From assembly GCA_963703175.1 (NCBI GenBank), contig OY969794.1, positions 2,790,001 through 2,854,000 of the forward strand: 64,000 nt of DNA, written 5' to 3'. Below the pieces are notes generated by a model. The model made no database searches, was not told where the DNA came from, and saw only the letters and a list, made by a program, of their open reading frames with translations. This document shows, one piece after another, positions 8,475 through 16,726 of the stretch. The first letter of the stretch is position 1. Each line of letters opens with the position of its first letter. A program made the position numbers and the translations under genes. This DNA is from VRUE01 sp963703175. Lineage in GTDB: Bacteria; Actinomycetota; Thermoleophilia; Solirubrobacterales; 70-9.

Positions 8475-8753
8475 CTAATTACTCGCCGGAGCGACGGTCA
8501 CAACCTCGCGGCCGATTGCCTCGGTCTCTTCGAGGCCGGCGCCGTCGAGCTCTTGCGAGCAGACGATGCGGAAGCGTCCCGTGCCGATTGCCGAATCTGG
8601 CACCACTGGCAACCCTCGAATTTCCTCCCAGCCCAGCCGTTCCACCTCGAAGGGGTTCATCCGCACCTCGGCTGCCGGAAACGGACAGTTGCGGTTGTGC
8701 TGATCGATTGCCTTGGAGATCGCCTCCAGGTTCTTCGCCTCGGGAGAAGCCAT
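8475..8753 (-). CDS. small uncharacterised protein
   Basis: A 92-residue protein rich in acidic residues with two Cys (NRNCPFP and IVCSQEL). No family is recognised. The segment VRMNPFEVERLGWEEIRGL looks like a folded soluble domain. It is divergent from dinB, with 67 bp between the start codons, and the IS110 element lies on its downstream side. Regular codon structure supports it being real. Confidence 0.6.
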   Translation of the reverse strand: MASPEAKNLEAISKAIDQHNRNCPFPAAEVRMNPFEVERLGWEEIRGLPVVPDSAIGTGRFRIVCSQELDGAGLEETEAIGREVVTVAPASN

Positions 8754-8820
8754 CGGTTCGATCCTACCCTCGCCCTACGATCGGTAAATCGCAGATCGAC
8801 GCACAATTGCCCATCTGGAT

Positions 8821-9882
8821 ATGGACGCCTTCTATGCGTCGGTCGAGTTGCGGCGGCGCCCCGAGCTGAAGGGGAAGCCGGTTGTGGTCTGCGGCTCTGG
8901 GCCGCGGGCAGTTGTCACCACGGCCAGTTATGAGGCGCGGAAGCTGGCGGGGATCCACTCGGCGATGCCGGCGGCGATCGCGCGGCGGCGGCTGCCCGAC
9001 GCCGTTTACCTGAGTCCGGACTTTGCCGCCTATCGCGAGGCCTCCGCCAAGGTGATGGACATTCTGCGGGCCAATGCGGAGACGGTAGAGGTGGTGGGAC
9101 TCGACGAGGCCTACATCGACCTCAGCGGCCTCTTCGCGCCGAAGGCGACGATGCGGCGAATTGCGACCGAGATCCGCGAGGATCTTGGCCTCACCTGCTC
9201 GGTGGGCATCTCCGAGAACCGCCTGCTGGCCAAGATCACCAGTGAGCTAGGCAAGCCCGCAGGGCTTGTCGTCCTTTCCCGTGTCGAAGCGCTGGAGCGG
9301 TTTGCCGGCGATCCCCCAGGTCTGGTGCCTGGAATCGGCCCCAAAACCGTGGTCAAGCTAGAAAAGATGGGCATCCGCACCCTCGCCGACCTGCGGGGTC
9401 ACGATCCAGTCGCACTCGAGCGGGCCTTCGGGCCGCGCATGGGTCGCTGGCTACCGGCCCGGGCGCGCTTCGAAGACGAGACGCCGATCGCGATCGAACG
9501 CGAGACCAAGTCGCAGTCGGCTGAGACGACCTTCGACGTCGACGTCGCCGACCAGGCCGAAATGGCACAGCACATCTCCACGCTTGCCGGGGAGCTTTGC
9601 CGGCGGCTACGCCAACGCGATCTGGAAGGGAAGACGATCGGGATCAAGATCCGCCTTGACGACTGGACCAACGTCACCCGTGCGCACACCGTCGAGGTGC
9701 CCACCAACGATCCCGAGGTCGTAACCCCTGTCGCGCTGGAGCTCCTGCGCGCCTACGCCCCGCCCCGCCCGGTGCGGCTGCTCGGCGTGCGCGTCGCGGG
9801 GTTTGCCCAGGAGGAGCCCGCCGAGCCAGTCGAGCCGGAGGGTCAGCTTCAGCTCGGGCTCGTCGATCGATCAGCGGCTTGA
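8821..9882 (+). CDS. dinB: DNA polymerase IV (Y-family)
   Basis: The protein has Y-family palm, finger and little-finger domains: DAFYASVE at the start, SYEARKLAGIHSAMP, the catalytic D95-E96 in VGLDEAYIDLS, SVGISENRLLAKI and the helix-hairpin-helix VPGIGPKTV. It carries out translesion synthesis. The ATG at 8821 is the first canonical start, but the conserved N-terminus I-A-H-L-D continues upstream in frame to ATC at 8788, just after a TAA at 8785. Starting at 8821 would remove the first metal-binding Asp. The real start is therefore probably a rare codon such as CTG 8815 or ATT 8806, or the gene is damaged. The 3' end overlaps the rlpA-like gene by 12 bp. Confidence 0.9.
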   Translation: MDAFYASVELRRRPELKGKPVVVCGSGPRAVVTTASYEARKLAGIHSAMPAAIARRRLPDAVYLSPDFAAYREASAKVMDILRANAETVEVVGLDEAYIDLSGLFAPKATMRRIATEIREDLGLTCSVGISENRLLAKITSELGKPAGLVVLSRVEALERFAGDPPGLVPGIGPKTVVKLEKMGIRTLADLRGHDPVALERAFGPRMGRWLPARARFEDETPIAIERETKSQSAETTFDVDVADQAEMAQHISTLAGELCRRLRQRDLEGKTIGIKIRLDDWTNVTRAHTVEVPTNDPEVVTPVALELLRAYAPPRPVRLLGVRVAGFAQEEPAEPVEPEGQLQLGLVDRSAA

Positions 9883-10515
9883 GAGCAACACGCCGGTGGT
9901 TGGAAAGCGTAGCCGCGCTCGCGTTGCCGCGGTCAGGTCAAAGTCGCGCCCAGCGACGTAAGGACCGCGGTCGACAACGGGCACGGTGACCGTGCGGCCG
10001 CGGTAGCGCAACCTCACCTTTGAGCCGCAGGGCAGCGTCTTGTGAGCGACGCCGAGGGTCCCCGGCTCCAACCTGCCGCCGCAGGCAAGGGCACCGCCAT
10101 AGAGGCCGGGGCCGTAGTAAGAGGCGGCCGCGGTGCGATAGGCGGTCACCCGCCGCGCCGCACTGACCGAGGAGCGCACCCGCTTGTCGTGCAGGCCGTA
10201 GGCACGCACCCTGTAGCTACCAACGCCGCGCGGGCGCCAGCGCAAGGAGAAGGCACCGCTGTGCGAGCTGGTGGCGCCTACCGTAGTTCCGTGCGGTCCA
10301 CGCACTACGACCTTGACCCGCCGCGCGCCGCGCGGTCGCACCCGGCCTCGCAAGGTCAAACGCGTCCCGCCGACGACATTGTGGCTCGAGACGTGCAGGG
10401 AAATATGTGAACGAACCCGCTCGGACGGCCGCTGGTGGTGCAAGCGCGCAAGTGCCGAGCTGGAGCCGGTCGCAAGAGCAGCAGCGGCTAGCACCGCGGG
10501 CAGGATGAATCGCAT
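9871..10515 (-). CDS. secreted RlpA-like double-psi beta-barrel protein
   Basis: A 214-residue protein with a signal peptide (MRFILPAVLAAAALATG..ALA), an Ig-like or basic linker region, and a C-terminal RlpA-like domain. That domain contains ASYYGPGLYGGALACGGRL, LPCGSKVRLRY, VVDRGPYV and RDFDLT. RlpA-type domains occur in peptidoglycan-active lytic transglycosylases and resuscitation-factor-like proteins; the aspartate in VVDRGPY is the usual catalytic one. The start is set at the signal peptide Met (10515), not at an upstream in-frame Met. It converges on dinB with a 12-bp coding overlap. Confidence 0.8.
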   Translation of the reverse strand: MRFILPAVLAAAALATGSSSALARLHHQRPSERVRSHISLHVSSHNVVGGTRLTLRGRVRPRGARRVKVVVRGPHGTTVGATSSHSGAFSLRWRPRGVGSYRVRAYGLHDKRVRSSVSAARRVTAYRTAAASYYGPGLYGGALACGGRLEPGTLGVAHKTLPCGSKVRLRYRGRTVTVPVVDRGPYVAGRDFDLTAATRARLRFPTTGVLLSSR

Positions 10516-10747
10516 CGTTGTCTCAACTCGCTTTCTCGTCTGCCTGCGCGGCGAGCCGATCGACGGCTCGCGGTAAAACCCGGCAGATGGATTGCTTAGG
10601 TCGGACCGGGCACCGTAGGGGTGGTCATCGGGCTTGGGCGTGAGCGGCCTCACACTGCGAGATCGCGCACGATCCGCTGCAAACCGCTCTACAGAGCCAA
10701 GCTCACGCCTGGATCAGACCCCGTCAGGGGTGTGCGAAGATGGTGCA

Positions 10748-12184
10748 GTGCATGGAGATCGCCTGACTGGACTCGATACGTCTTTCCTGCATATGGAGCG
10801 CGCCGGAGCCCATATGCACGTTGCCTCGGCGATCCTTTTCGACGGTGCTCCTCCCACCCACGCAGAATTCCGCGACCAGATCGAGTCGCGCCTGCACCTG
10901 GTTCCTCGTTTCCGCCAGAAGCTACGTTTTGTTCCCTTGCAGCAGGGCAGGCCGGTATGGGTGGACGATCCGTTCCTCAACCTCGACTACCACGTAAGGC
11001 GCACGGCGCTGCCCACCCCGGGGTCCGAGGAGCAGCTGCGTAACCTCGCGGCGCGGATCTTTTCCCAGCAACTCGACCGCACCAAGCCCCTCTGGGAGCT
11101 GTGGCTGGTCGAGGGCATGGAAGACGACCGATTTGCCGTGGTCGGCAAGAGCCATCACGCCTTGGTTGACGGGGTCTCCGGCGTCGATATAACCACGGTC
11201 CTCTTCGATCTCGAAGAGGACCCCGACCACCCACCGGTGCGGCCGCCGAAGTGGGCGCCGCGGCCTGAACCGAGCGACCTCGATCTTCTCGCGGACGCGC
11301 TGCACGAGCGGTTGACCAGCCCGCGGGAGATCGTCCGCGGCGCACGCGCCGCCCTGCGCGGCCCGCGCCAAATACTGCGCGGACTCGCCGACACGAGCAA
11401 AGTGCTCGGCGTCGCCGCGGCGGCACCGAGCACCCCCTTCAATGTCGAGATCGGCCCCCACCGGCGACTTGCCTTCGTGCGCGGCGATCTCGAGGACTTC
11501 AAGCGGGTCAAGAACGCGCACGGCGGCACCGTCAACGATGTCGTCCTCTCGGTTGTCGCCGGTGCGCTCGGCAACTACCTGCGTGCCCGCGGCCACGACA
11601 CCGACGAGCTGAAGATGCGAGCGCTGGTGCCGGTTAGCGTCCGCGCCGACGAAGAGCACGGCGCGCTTGGCAACCGGATCTCGGCGATGATGGCGCCGCT
11701 GCCGGTCTTCTCGCAGGACCCGGTCGAGCGGCTGCACCTGGTCAGCGAGACGATGGGCGACCTCAAGGGATCTGGTCAGGCGGTGGGTGCCGAGCTGCTA
11801 ACCAAATTGACCGATTTCGCCCCGCCGACGATCGCATCGCAGGCGGCGCGCCTGCAACCAGCCCAGCGCTTCTTCAACCTCGTCGTCACCAACGTCCCCG
11901 GCCCTCAGTTCCCCCTCTATCTAATGGGTCGTCGCATGACCTCGATCTTCCCCCTGGTCCCGCTCGCCCGCCGGCAGGCACTCTGCGTCGGGATCATGTC
12001 TTACGACGGCAGGATCGACTTCGGCCTGGTTGGCGATTACGACGCGATGGCAGACCTCGACAGCTTCGGTCTCGACTTCGAAGCGGCGATTGCCGAAACT
12101 GTTGCCACCGCGCCACCTGCGGGCGATGGATCTCAGTCGACCGAGCCGGCGCTGACTCGAAACGGCACGGTGTCGGTCAGGTAG
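10748..12184 (+). CDS. wax ester synthase/diacylglycerol acyltransferase (WS/DGAT)
   Basis: A 478-residue acyltransferase with the catalytic HHALVDG motif at residues 136-142 and the N-terminal LTGLDTSFLHME that opens this family. The C-terminal part has NLVVTNVPGPQFPLYLMG, also characteristic. These enzymes esterify diacylglycerol or fatty alcohols with acyl-CoA to make storage triacylglycerol or wax esters. The start is GTG at 10748, matching the family N-terminus; longer readings add unrelated sequence. The last 52 bp overlap the end of the convergent metalloprotease gene. Confidence 0.88.
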   Translation: MHGDRLTGLDTSFLHMERAGAHMHVASAILFDGAPPTHAEFRDQIESRLHLVPRFRQKLRFVPLQQGRPVWVDDPFLNLDYHVRRTALPTPGSEEQLRNLAARIFSQQLDRTKPLWELWLVEGMEDDRFAVVGKSHHALVDGVSGVDITTVLFDLEEDPDHPPVRPPKWAPRPEPSDLDLLADALHERLTSPREIVRGARAALRGPRQILRGLADTSKVLGVAAAAPSTPFNVEIGPHRRLAFVRGDLEDFKRVKNAHGGTVNDVVLSVVAGALGNYLRARGHDTDELKMRALVPVSVRADEEHGALGNRISAMMAPLPVFSQDPVERLHLVSETMGDLKGSGQAVGAELLTKLTDFAPPTIASQAARLQPAQRFFNLVVTNVPGPQFPLYLMGRRMTSIFPLVPLARRQALCVGIMSYDGRIDFGLVGDYDAMADLDSFGLDFEAAIAETVATAPPAGDGSQSTEPALTRNGTVSVR

Positions 12185-13515
12185 TTCCAGTCGAGCCGGC
12201 GGGCGCTGAAGCCTTCCGCGCTGGTATCGGCGTTGATCAGCACGGCGGTGATCCGCTTGAACCGCCCTGGTTGGGCTAACCGCACGGTCAGCGCGCCGCC
12301 GTTGCGTTGAAAGCGCAACCGTGAAACGACCTGGCCGTGTCGCTCGTTGCCGGTTCTTCCCACCAACGCCAAACCCACGGCGACCCCCCGCGGCGCAACC
12401 GCCTGCGCAACGACCGCGCTGCCGTTAGTCGGATGAACGCGCAGGAGCTGGAAGGTGGCGTGATTGAGCGAGCGCTGCAGCGAAACGCCATCGCGTGGCA
12501 GGCTGCCCTGGCGCGGCACATCGGGGTAGTTGGCTCCTTCGCGGAAGCTGGCACCGGTGCGCCACTCGGCGACATCGCGGGCGAAGCGGGCGAAGTCGCG
12601 GCTGAATTCTGAGTTGCCGGCAGCGCGGATCGCCGAGTTGTAGCTGGCGACCGAAAAGCCGCCGGGCCGAGTGTGCAGGGCGCGCGACCAGGCGTTACGC
12701 AAGATGTTGCGCCCGTAGTGGCGCACCAGCCACTCGTTCCAGACCGTACCGCCGTACTCGCGGATCGAGTTGGCGGTCAGCGGCGTGCGGAAGAGACGGA
12801 CCCAGCGACGCACGTAGCGCAGGTAGTCATTGATCCCGTTGTAGACCTGGTCCTCCATCCAGACCGCGGTCGACTCGGCCATCCAGGCGTCCTGGTAGGC
12901 GTCGTAGCCCATCTGCAGGATGTGGCAGTACTCGTGGGCGAAGGTCACCTCGAGGGCGGCCAACTGCTTGATGCCCGGGTACTGGAAGGGGTCGTAATCG
13001 TTGTCGAGCACCAGGTATCCGTGGAGGCGACGGGGAAGTCGACGACCTTCCGGAGTTTGGCCCCGGTCGGGGGCCGCATAGCCAAACAACTGCCGACCGA
13101 GCTCCTTCAGGTAGACGTCCGTCTTCCCCTGGCGCCCACCGCGCCGCCCGTCGGAGCGGGGCTCTCGCCAGCCCAGCTTGTCGTTCTCAACTGCATGTAC
13201 ATGCGTGCCAACCCTGAGCACGCGCTCGACGTAGTCGGGGACGCCATCGCCGTCCGCGATCCCGTTTTCGTCACCGAGGTCGGGTGCATCGATGCCCTCG
13301 GCGACCCAGTGCACGCAGAAATGTCCGGCGCAGGCGGGTGAGTGGGGCGCTTCCGGCACCGAGTAGGAGTGCCGCGTGGGACTGGGGTGATCGGTGGGAC
13401 GGGCCAGCGGCTGGCGGAAGGTCCACTGGTCCCCCGCCTGCGCTGCCGTGGGCAGGGCGGCCAACAGCCCCACCAAGGCGAGCGAGGCACCGATCAACCG
13501 CAGTTTCGCCCGCAT
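12133..13515 (-). CDS. secreted HEXXH-type putative metalloprotease
   Basis: A 460-residue exported protein with a signal peptide (residues 1-27, ending AAQA). The zinc site is AHEYCHILQ (H194, E195, H198), with E214 in WMAESTAVWMED as a likely third ligand region. Acidic repeats DLGDENGIADGDGVPDYVE resemble thrombospondin type 3-like calcium loops. The layout is like the MXAN_6640-type putative metalloproteases. The frame stays open far upstream opposite nadE, but the signal peptide fixes the start at 13515. It is divergent from nadE (81 bp) and overlaps the WS/DGAT gene end. Confidence 0.75.
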   Translation of the reverse strand: MRAKLRLIGASLALVGLLAALPTAAQAGDQWTFRQPLARPTDHPSPTRHSYSVPEAPHSPACAGHFCVHWVAEGIDAPDLGDENGIADGDGVPDYVERVLRVGTHVHAVENDKLGWREPRSDGRRGGRQGKTDVYLKELGRQLFGYAAPDRGQTPEGRRLPRRLHGYLVLDNDYDPFQYPGIKQLAALEVTFAHEYCHILQMGYDAYQDAWMAESTAVWMEDQVYNGINDYLRYVRRWVRLFRTPLTANSIREYGGTVWNEWLVRHYGRNILRNAWSRALHTRPGGFSVASYNSAIRAAGNSEFSRDFARFARDVAEWRTGASFREGANYPDVPRQGSLPRDGVSLQRSLNHATFQLLRVHPTNGSAVVAQAVAPRGVAVGLALVGRTGNERHGQVVSRLRFQRNGGALTVRLAQPGRFKRITAVLINADTSAEGFSARRLDWNYLTDTVPFRVSAGSVD

Positions 13516-13596
13516 CGAGGCAAATCTACAGACCGCGGAGGCGCCTCCCGCCGGGCGCGGAAGCGATACTTGAGCCGTGATTTCGCGGAGGCCCTC

Positions 13597-15267
13597 GTGC
13601 GCATAGCTCTCGCCCAGGTAGATCCGACTGTCGGTGACCTCGACGCAAACGCGGCCAAGATCGCCGAGTGGATCGGGCGTGCCCAAGCGGAGGGCGCCGA
13701 CCTGGCGATCTTCCCCGAGCTCTGCCTGCCCGGCTACCCGGCCGAGGACCTCTACTTGAAGCGGCATTTTGTTGAGGCCAACCGGATCGCGGTCGAGGAG
13801 CTGTCCCGCGGTGTCGGCGAGATGGTCGTCCTCGTCGGCTTCGCTGAGCCGGTTCCCGGCGGCGGCGATCATCGCCACGCCTATAACTCGCTCGCCGTGC
13901 TCAGCGGCGGTGAGATCCGCGCGGTCTATCGCAAGAACAGACTGCCCAATTACGCCGTCTTCGACGAGCAGCGTTATTTCGTCCCCGGGACCGACGCGGC
14001 CACGCTGGACGTTGTGGGGACGCGGGTTGGGCTTACGGTTTGCGAGGACGTTTGGGAGCAGGGCCCGCCGGCGTCGAGTGAGGTGAGCGAAGGCGCTGAG
14101 TTGATCGCCAACCCCTCGGGCTCTCCCTATCACCGCGGCAAGGGTCGCGAGCGGGAAGCGATGTTTGCCGCTCGCGCTCGCGGTTACGGCACCCATGTCG
14201 CCTTCTGCAATTTGGTCGGCGGCCAAGACGAACTTGTCTTTGATGGGCAGAGCTTCGTTGTCGACCCCAGCGGCGAGATCATCGCCCGCGCCGCCCAGTT
14301 CGAGGAGGAGTTGCTGATCTGCGAGATCCCCGGCGCGGCCGGCGCTCGCCTTGCCGAGCCGCTGTCTGACCTGGCAGAGGTCTATGCCGCGTTGGTCCTC
14401 GGCCTGCGCGACTACATCCGTAAGAACGGCTTCGGTCACGTCGGGATCGCCCTTTCGGGCGGAATCGATTCCGCCCTGGTCGCCCTGCTTGCGGCGGATG
14501 CGATCGGTGCTGAGAACGTCAGCTGCGTGGTCATGCCCTCCCCTCATTCCAGCAATGAAACCCAGACGGACGCCCGAACTATCGCCGCGAACCTCGGCGC
14601 TGAGGCGATCGAGATCTCGATCGAAGCGGCCATGGCTTCCTACGGGGACTCCCTTGCCCATGCTTTCGCCGGCGACGATGACGATGGGGAGACGGAGGAG
14701 CCGCTGCCCCGAGACCCGACGCGGCCCTCGGAGCCAGACCTCGCTGCGGAGAACATCCAGGCGCGCATCCGCGGCAACCTGATGATGGCCCTCTCCAACA
14801 AGCACGGCTGGCTGGTGCTGACCACGGGCAACAAGAGCGAGATGTCGGTCGGATACGCGACCCTCTACGGCGATATGGCGGGCGGCTTTGCAGCAATCAA
14901 GGACGCGCCAAAGACGCTCGTCTACGAGCTCGTGCGCTACCGCAACGCGCAGGCTGGGCGTGAGCTCATCCCGGCCTCGGTGATCGAGCGGCCACCGTCG
15001 GCAGAGCTGCGGCCTGAGCAGCTCGACAGCGACAGCCTGCCGCCGTATGACCTGCTCGACCGCATCCTGGAGGCCTATGTCGAGCGCGACCAGGGCCGCG
15101 AGGAAATGGTTGCCGCCGGGATGCCGGGCGACGTCGTCGACGAGGTCGTGCGGATGGTCGACCGCTCCGAGTACAAGCGCCGCCAAGCAGCGCCGGGGAT
15201 ACGGATCACGCCGAAGGCGTTCGGCAGGGACAGGCGTCTGCCGATCACCAACCGCTTCGGCGGTTAG
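13597..15267 (+). CDS. nadE: glutamine-dependent NAD+ synthetase
   Basis: A 556-residue two-domain enzyme. The N-terminal nitrilase-type glutaminase has E41 (IFPELCLPGYP), K113 (YRKNRLPNY) and C149 (LTVCEDVWE). The C-terminal synthetase has the ATP pyrophosphatase loop ALSGGIDSALV and LTTGNKSEMSVGY. It converts deamido-NAD to NAD using ammonia channelled from glutamine. The start GTG at 13597 follows GGAGG with a 5-nt gap and matches the nitrilase strand MRIALAQ. It overlaps the convergent thioesterase gene by 4 bp. Confidence 0.95.
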   Translation: MRIALAQVDPTVGDLDANAAKIAEWIGRAQAEGADLAIFPELCLPGYPAEDLYLKRHFVEANRIAVEELSRGVGEMVVLVGFAEPVPGGGDHRHAYNSLAVLSGGEIRAVYRKNRLPNYAVFDEQRYFVPGTDAATLDVVGTRVGLTVCEDVWEQGPPASSEVSEGAELIANPSGSPYHRGKGREREAMFAARARGYGTHVAFCNLVGGQDELVFDGQSFVVDPSGEIIARAAQFEEELLICEIPGAAGARLAEPLSDLAEVYAALVLGLRDYIRKNGFGHVGIALSGGIDSALVALLAADAIGAENVSCVVMPSPHSSNETQTDARTIAANLGAEAIEISIEAAMASYGDSLAHAFAGDDDDGETEEPLPRDPTRPSEPDLAAENIQARIRGNLMMALSNKHGWLVLTTGNKSEMSVGYATLYGDMAGGFAAIKDAPKTLVYELVRYRNAQAGRELIPASVIERPPSAELRPEQLDSDSLPPYDLLDRILEAYVERDQGREEMVAAGMPGDVVDEVVRMVDRSEYKRRQAAPGIRITPKAFGRDRRLPITNRFGG

Positions 15268-15671
15268 TCGCTCTTCGGGACTGGCCTGACGGCGATAGTC
15301 ATCTGCGCCGTCGCGCAGAGCTTGTCGTCGGCGCCGAGGACTTCCGCGTCCCAGACCCAGGTGGTGCGCCCGCGGTGTCGGGCTCGAGCCTTGACTTCGG
15401 CGTGACCCTCCGTCACCGGGCGGATGAAGCTGACGCTGATCGACTGGCCCATCGCCGCCATCCCGTCGTTGAGTACAACAAGTGCGGTGGCACGCGAGCA
15501 GACGCTCTCAATCAGGGTTGACATCACGCCGCCGTGCATCAGCCCGACCGGCTGGCGCAGATCGTCGCGAATCGGAATCCGCGCCCGGGCGTGCTCTGGG
15601 TCGTCGTCGAGCCATTCGGTCCCGATCAGAGCGTCGAAGTGCGAGAGCAGGCCGCGTGGATCGTCCGCCAT
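15264..15671 (-). CDS. PaaI-family hotdog thioesterase
   Basis: A 135-residue single hotdog-fold protein. The motif GLMHGGVMSTLIES is the HGG signature of the PaaI/YdiI group, followed by SISVSFIRPVTEGHAEVKARA. Members hydrolyse acyl-CoA thioesters such as phenylacetyl- or 1,4-dihydroxy-2-naphthoyl-CoA; specificity is not readable here. It is convergent with nadE and divergent from the next gene. Confidence 0.85.
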   Translation of the reverse strand: MADDPRGLLSHFDALIGTEWLDDDPEHARARIPIRDDLRQPVGLMHGGVMSTLIESVCSRATALVVLNDGMAAMGQSISVSFIRPVTEGHAEVKARARHRGRTTWVWDAEVLGADDKLCATAQMTIAVRPVPKSD

Positions 15672-15740
15672 CGGCCCGGACCCTACCTCCTCGCCTCACA
15701 CATGTGGCGTTAATACGCGTCGCATAGTCTTCGCGCCGGG

Positions 15741-16628
15741 ATGGCACTCAGCGACGACCAGAAAGCCCTGCTTCGCCTGCTCGCAAAGCGCGAGGAAGGC
15801 TACGAGGACATCGCCGCGCTGAAGGGCCTCAGCGTCGATCAGGTCCGCGCTGAAGTAGCGGATGCGCTCGCAGAGCTACAGGCTGCCGGCGAGGCCGCGC
15901 CGCCGTTGCCGCCTCCGCTGCCACCAAAGGCTGAGGTGGCGCCTGCGCCTGCGCCGCCGCAGGAAGAGAGGGGTGATCCGGAGCCGCCCCCCCCACCCCC
16001 CTCCGAGCCGCAGGCGCGAGCTAAGACCTCTCGACCCGCTCTTCCCGCCGAGCGCCGCCGTTTCGTCTTGATTGCCGGTGGGGCGCTCGCGATCGTCGCG
16101 GTCGTCTTGGCTGCGATCGCGATCATCGGCGGTGGCTCGGATTCCAACTCCACCGCGTCTAGCGAATCTGCCGCCGAAACCGCCGCGGTTGCCGAAAACG
16201 GCAAAGTGACGCAGGCCGTCCTCGAATCGGCGGACGGCAGCGATGCCAGCGGCAATGCCGTCTTCGGCAAACTCGGCAAGGAAGAAATCGTCCTTCAGGT
16301 GACCGCCGAAGGGCTCGAACCGACGAGCAAAGGCGAGTCCTACACCGTCTGGCTCTACCGCACGCCCAAACTTTCGCTGCGGATTGGCAGCGTCCCGGTG
16401 GGTGAATCTGGAAGCCTCGGCGCCCGTTTCACGATCCCGGCTGAACTGCTCGCCTACGTCGCCAGCGGTGCCTTCAACCAAATCTACGTCTCGCGTACCT
16501 CCGACGCCGCCTATCAGCGCGAGGTAGCGGAAGCCAGGAAAAACAAATCGCTGCCGCAGTACACCGGAGAAACGGTCCTCAGAGGCGAAATCACCGGCCC
16601 GATCGCCAAACAGGGCCGATCCCGGTAG
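15741..16628 (+). CDS. single-pass membrane protein with N-terminal HTH-like segment and anti-sigma-K-like C-terminal domain
   Basis: A 295-residue protein in three parts. Residues 1-50 (MALSDDQKALLRLLAKREEG) look like a helix-turn-helix or sigma region 4-like helical domain. Then comes a Pro/Ala-rich linker, a transmembrane helix at about 110-132, and an exported domain with LEPTSKGESYTVWLYRT, which resembles the extracellular part of anti-sigma-K (RskA-type) proteins. A membrane sensor or regulator is plausible but unproven; no sigma factor gene is adjacent. The last codons (GRSR-stop) are encoded by the left arm of repeat element A1. Confidence 0.65.
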   Translation: MALSDDQKALLRLLAKREEGYEDIAALKGLSVDQVRAEVADALAELQAAGEAAPPLPPPLPPKAEVAPAPAPPQEERGDPEPPPPPPSEPQARAKTSRPALPAERRRFVLIAGGALAIVAVVLAAIAIIGGGSDSNSTASSESAAETAAVAENGKVTQAVLESADGSDASGNAVFGKLGKEEIVLQVTAEGLEPTSKGESYTVWLYRTPKLSLRIGSVPVGESGSLGARFTIPAELLAYVASGAFNQIYVSRTSDAAYQREVAEARKNKSLPQYTGETVLRGEITGPIAKQGRSR

Positions 16629-16726
16629 GGCTTTCACTTAACTTTTTCTGAAAACAGTCTGCGGCTGTCCGCGGGCGCCGCCTCAGAAAAAGTACAAGAC
16701 ATTTCAGCCCTACCGGGATCGGCCCT
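16612..16726. repeat. palindromic element A1 at a convergent gene junction
   Basis: Perfect 21-bp arms at 16612-16632 and 16706-16726 enclose conserved inner blocks. The left block is TTTCACTTAACTTTTTC (16632-16648). The right block, 16686-16706, begins GAAAAAGTACAAGAC. ACTTTTTC pairs with GAAAAAGT around a 37-nt apical loop. A second copy at 60802-60922 shares the inner blocks with one mismatch each and the same 37-nt loop length, but has unrelated arm sequence. Each arm here contains the last codons and the TAG stop of the flanking gene. It may act as a bidirectional terminator or structured RNA. Confidence 0.8.

Noticed and set aside
6798..8933. A 711-codon plus-strand frame across the IS110 region
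   Set aside because: It is antisense to the transposase, crosses two other genes and shows no domain pattern.
12133..15186. A 1017-residue open frame on the minus strand extending upstream of the metalloprotease
   Set aside because: The part beyond 13515 is antisense to nadE and has no homology-like pattern; the signal peptide fixes the real start.
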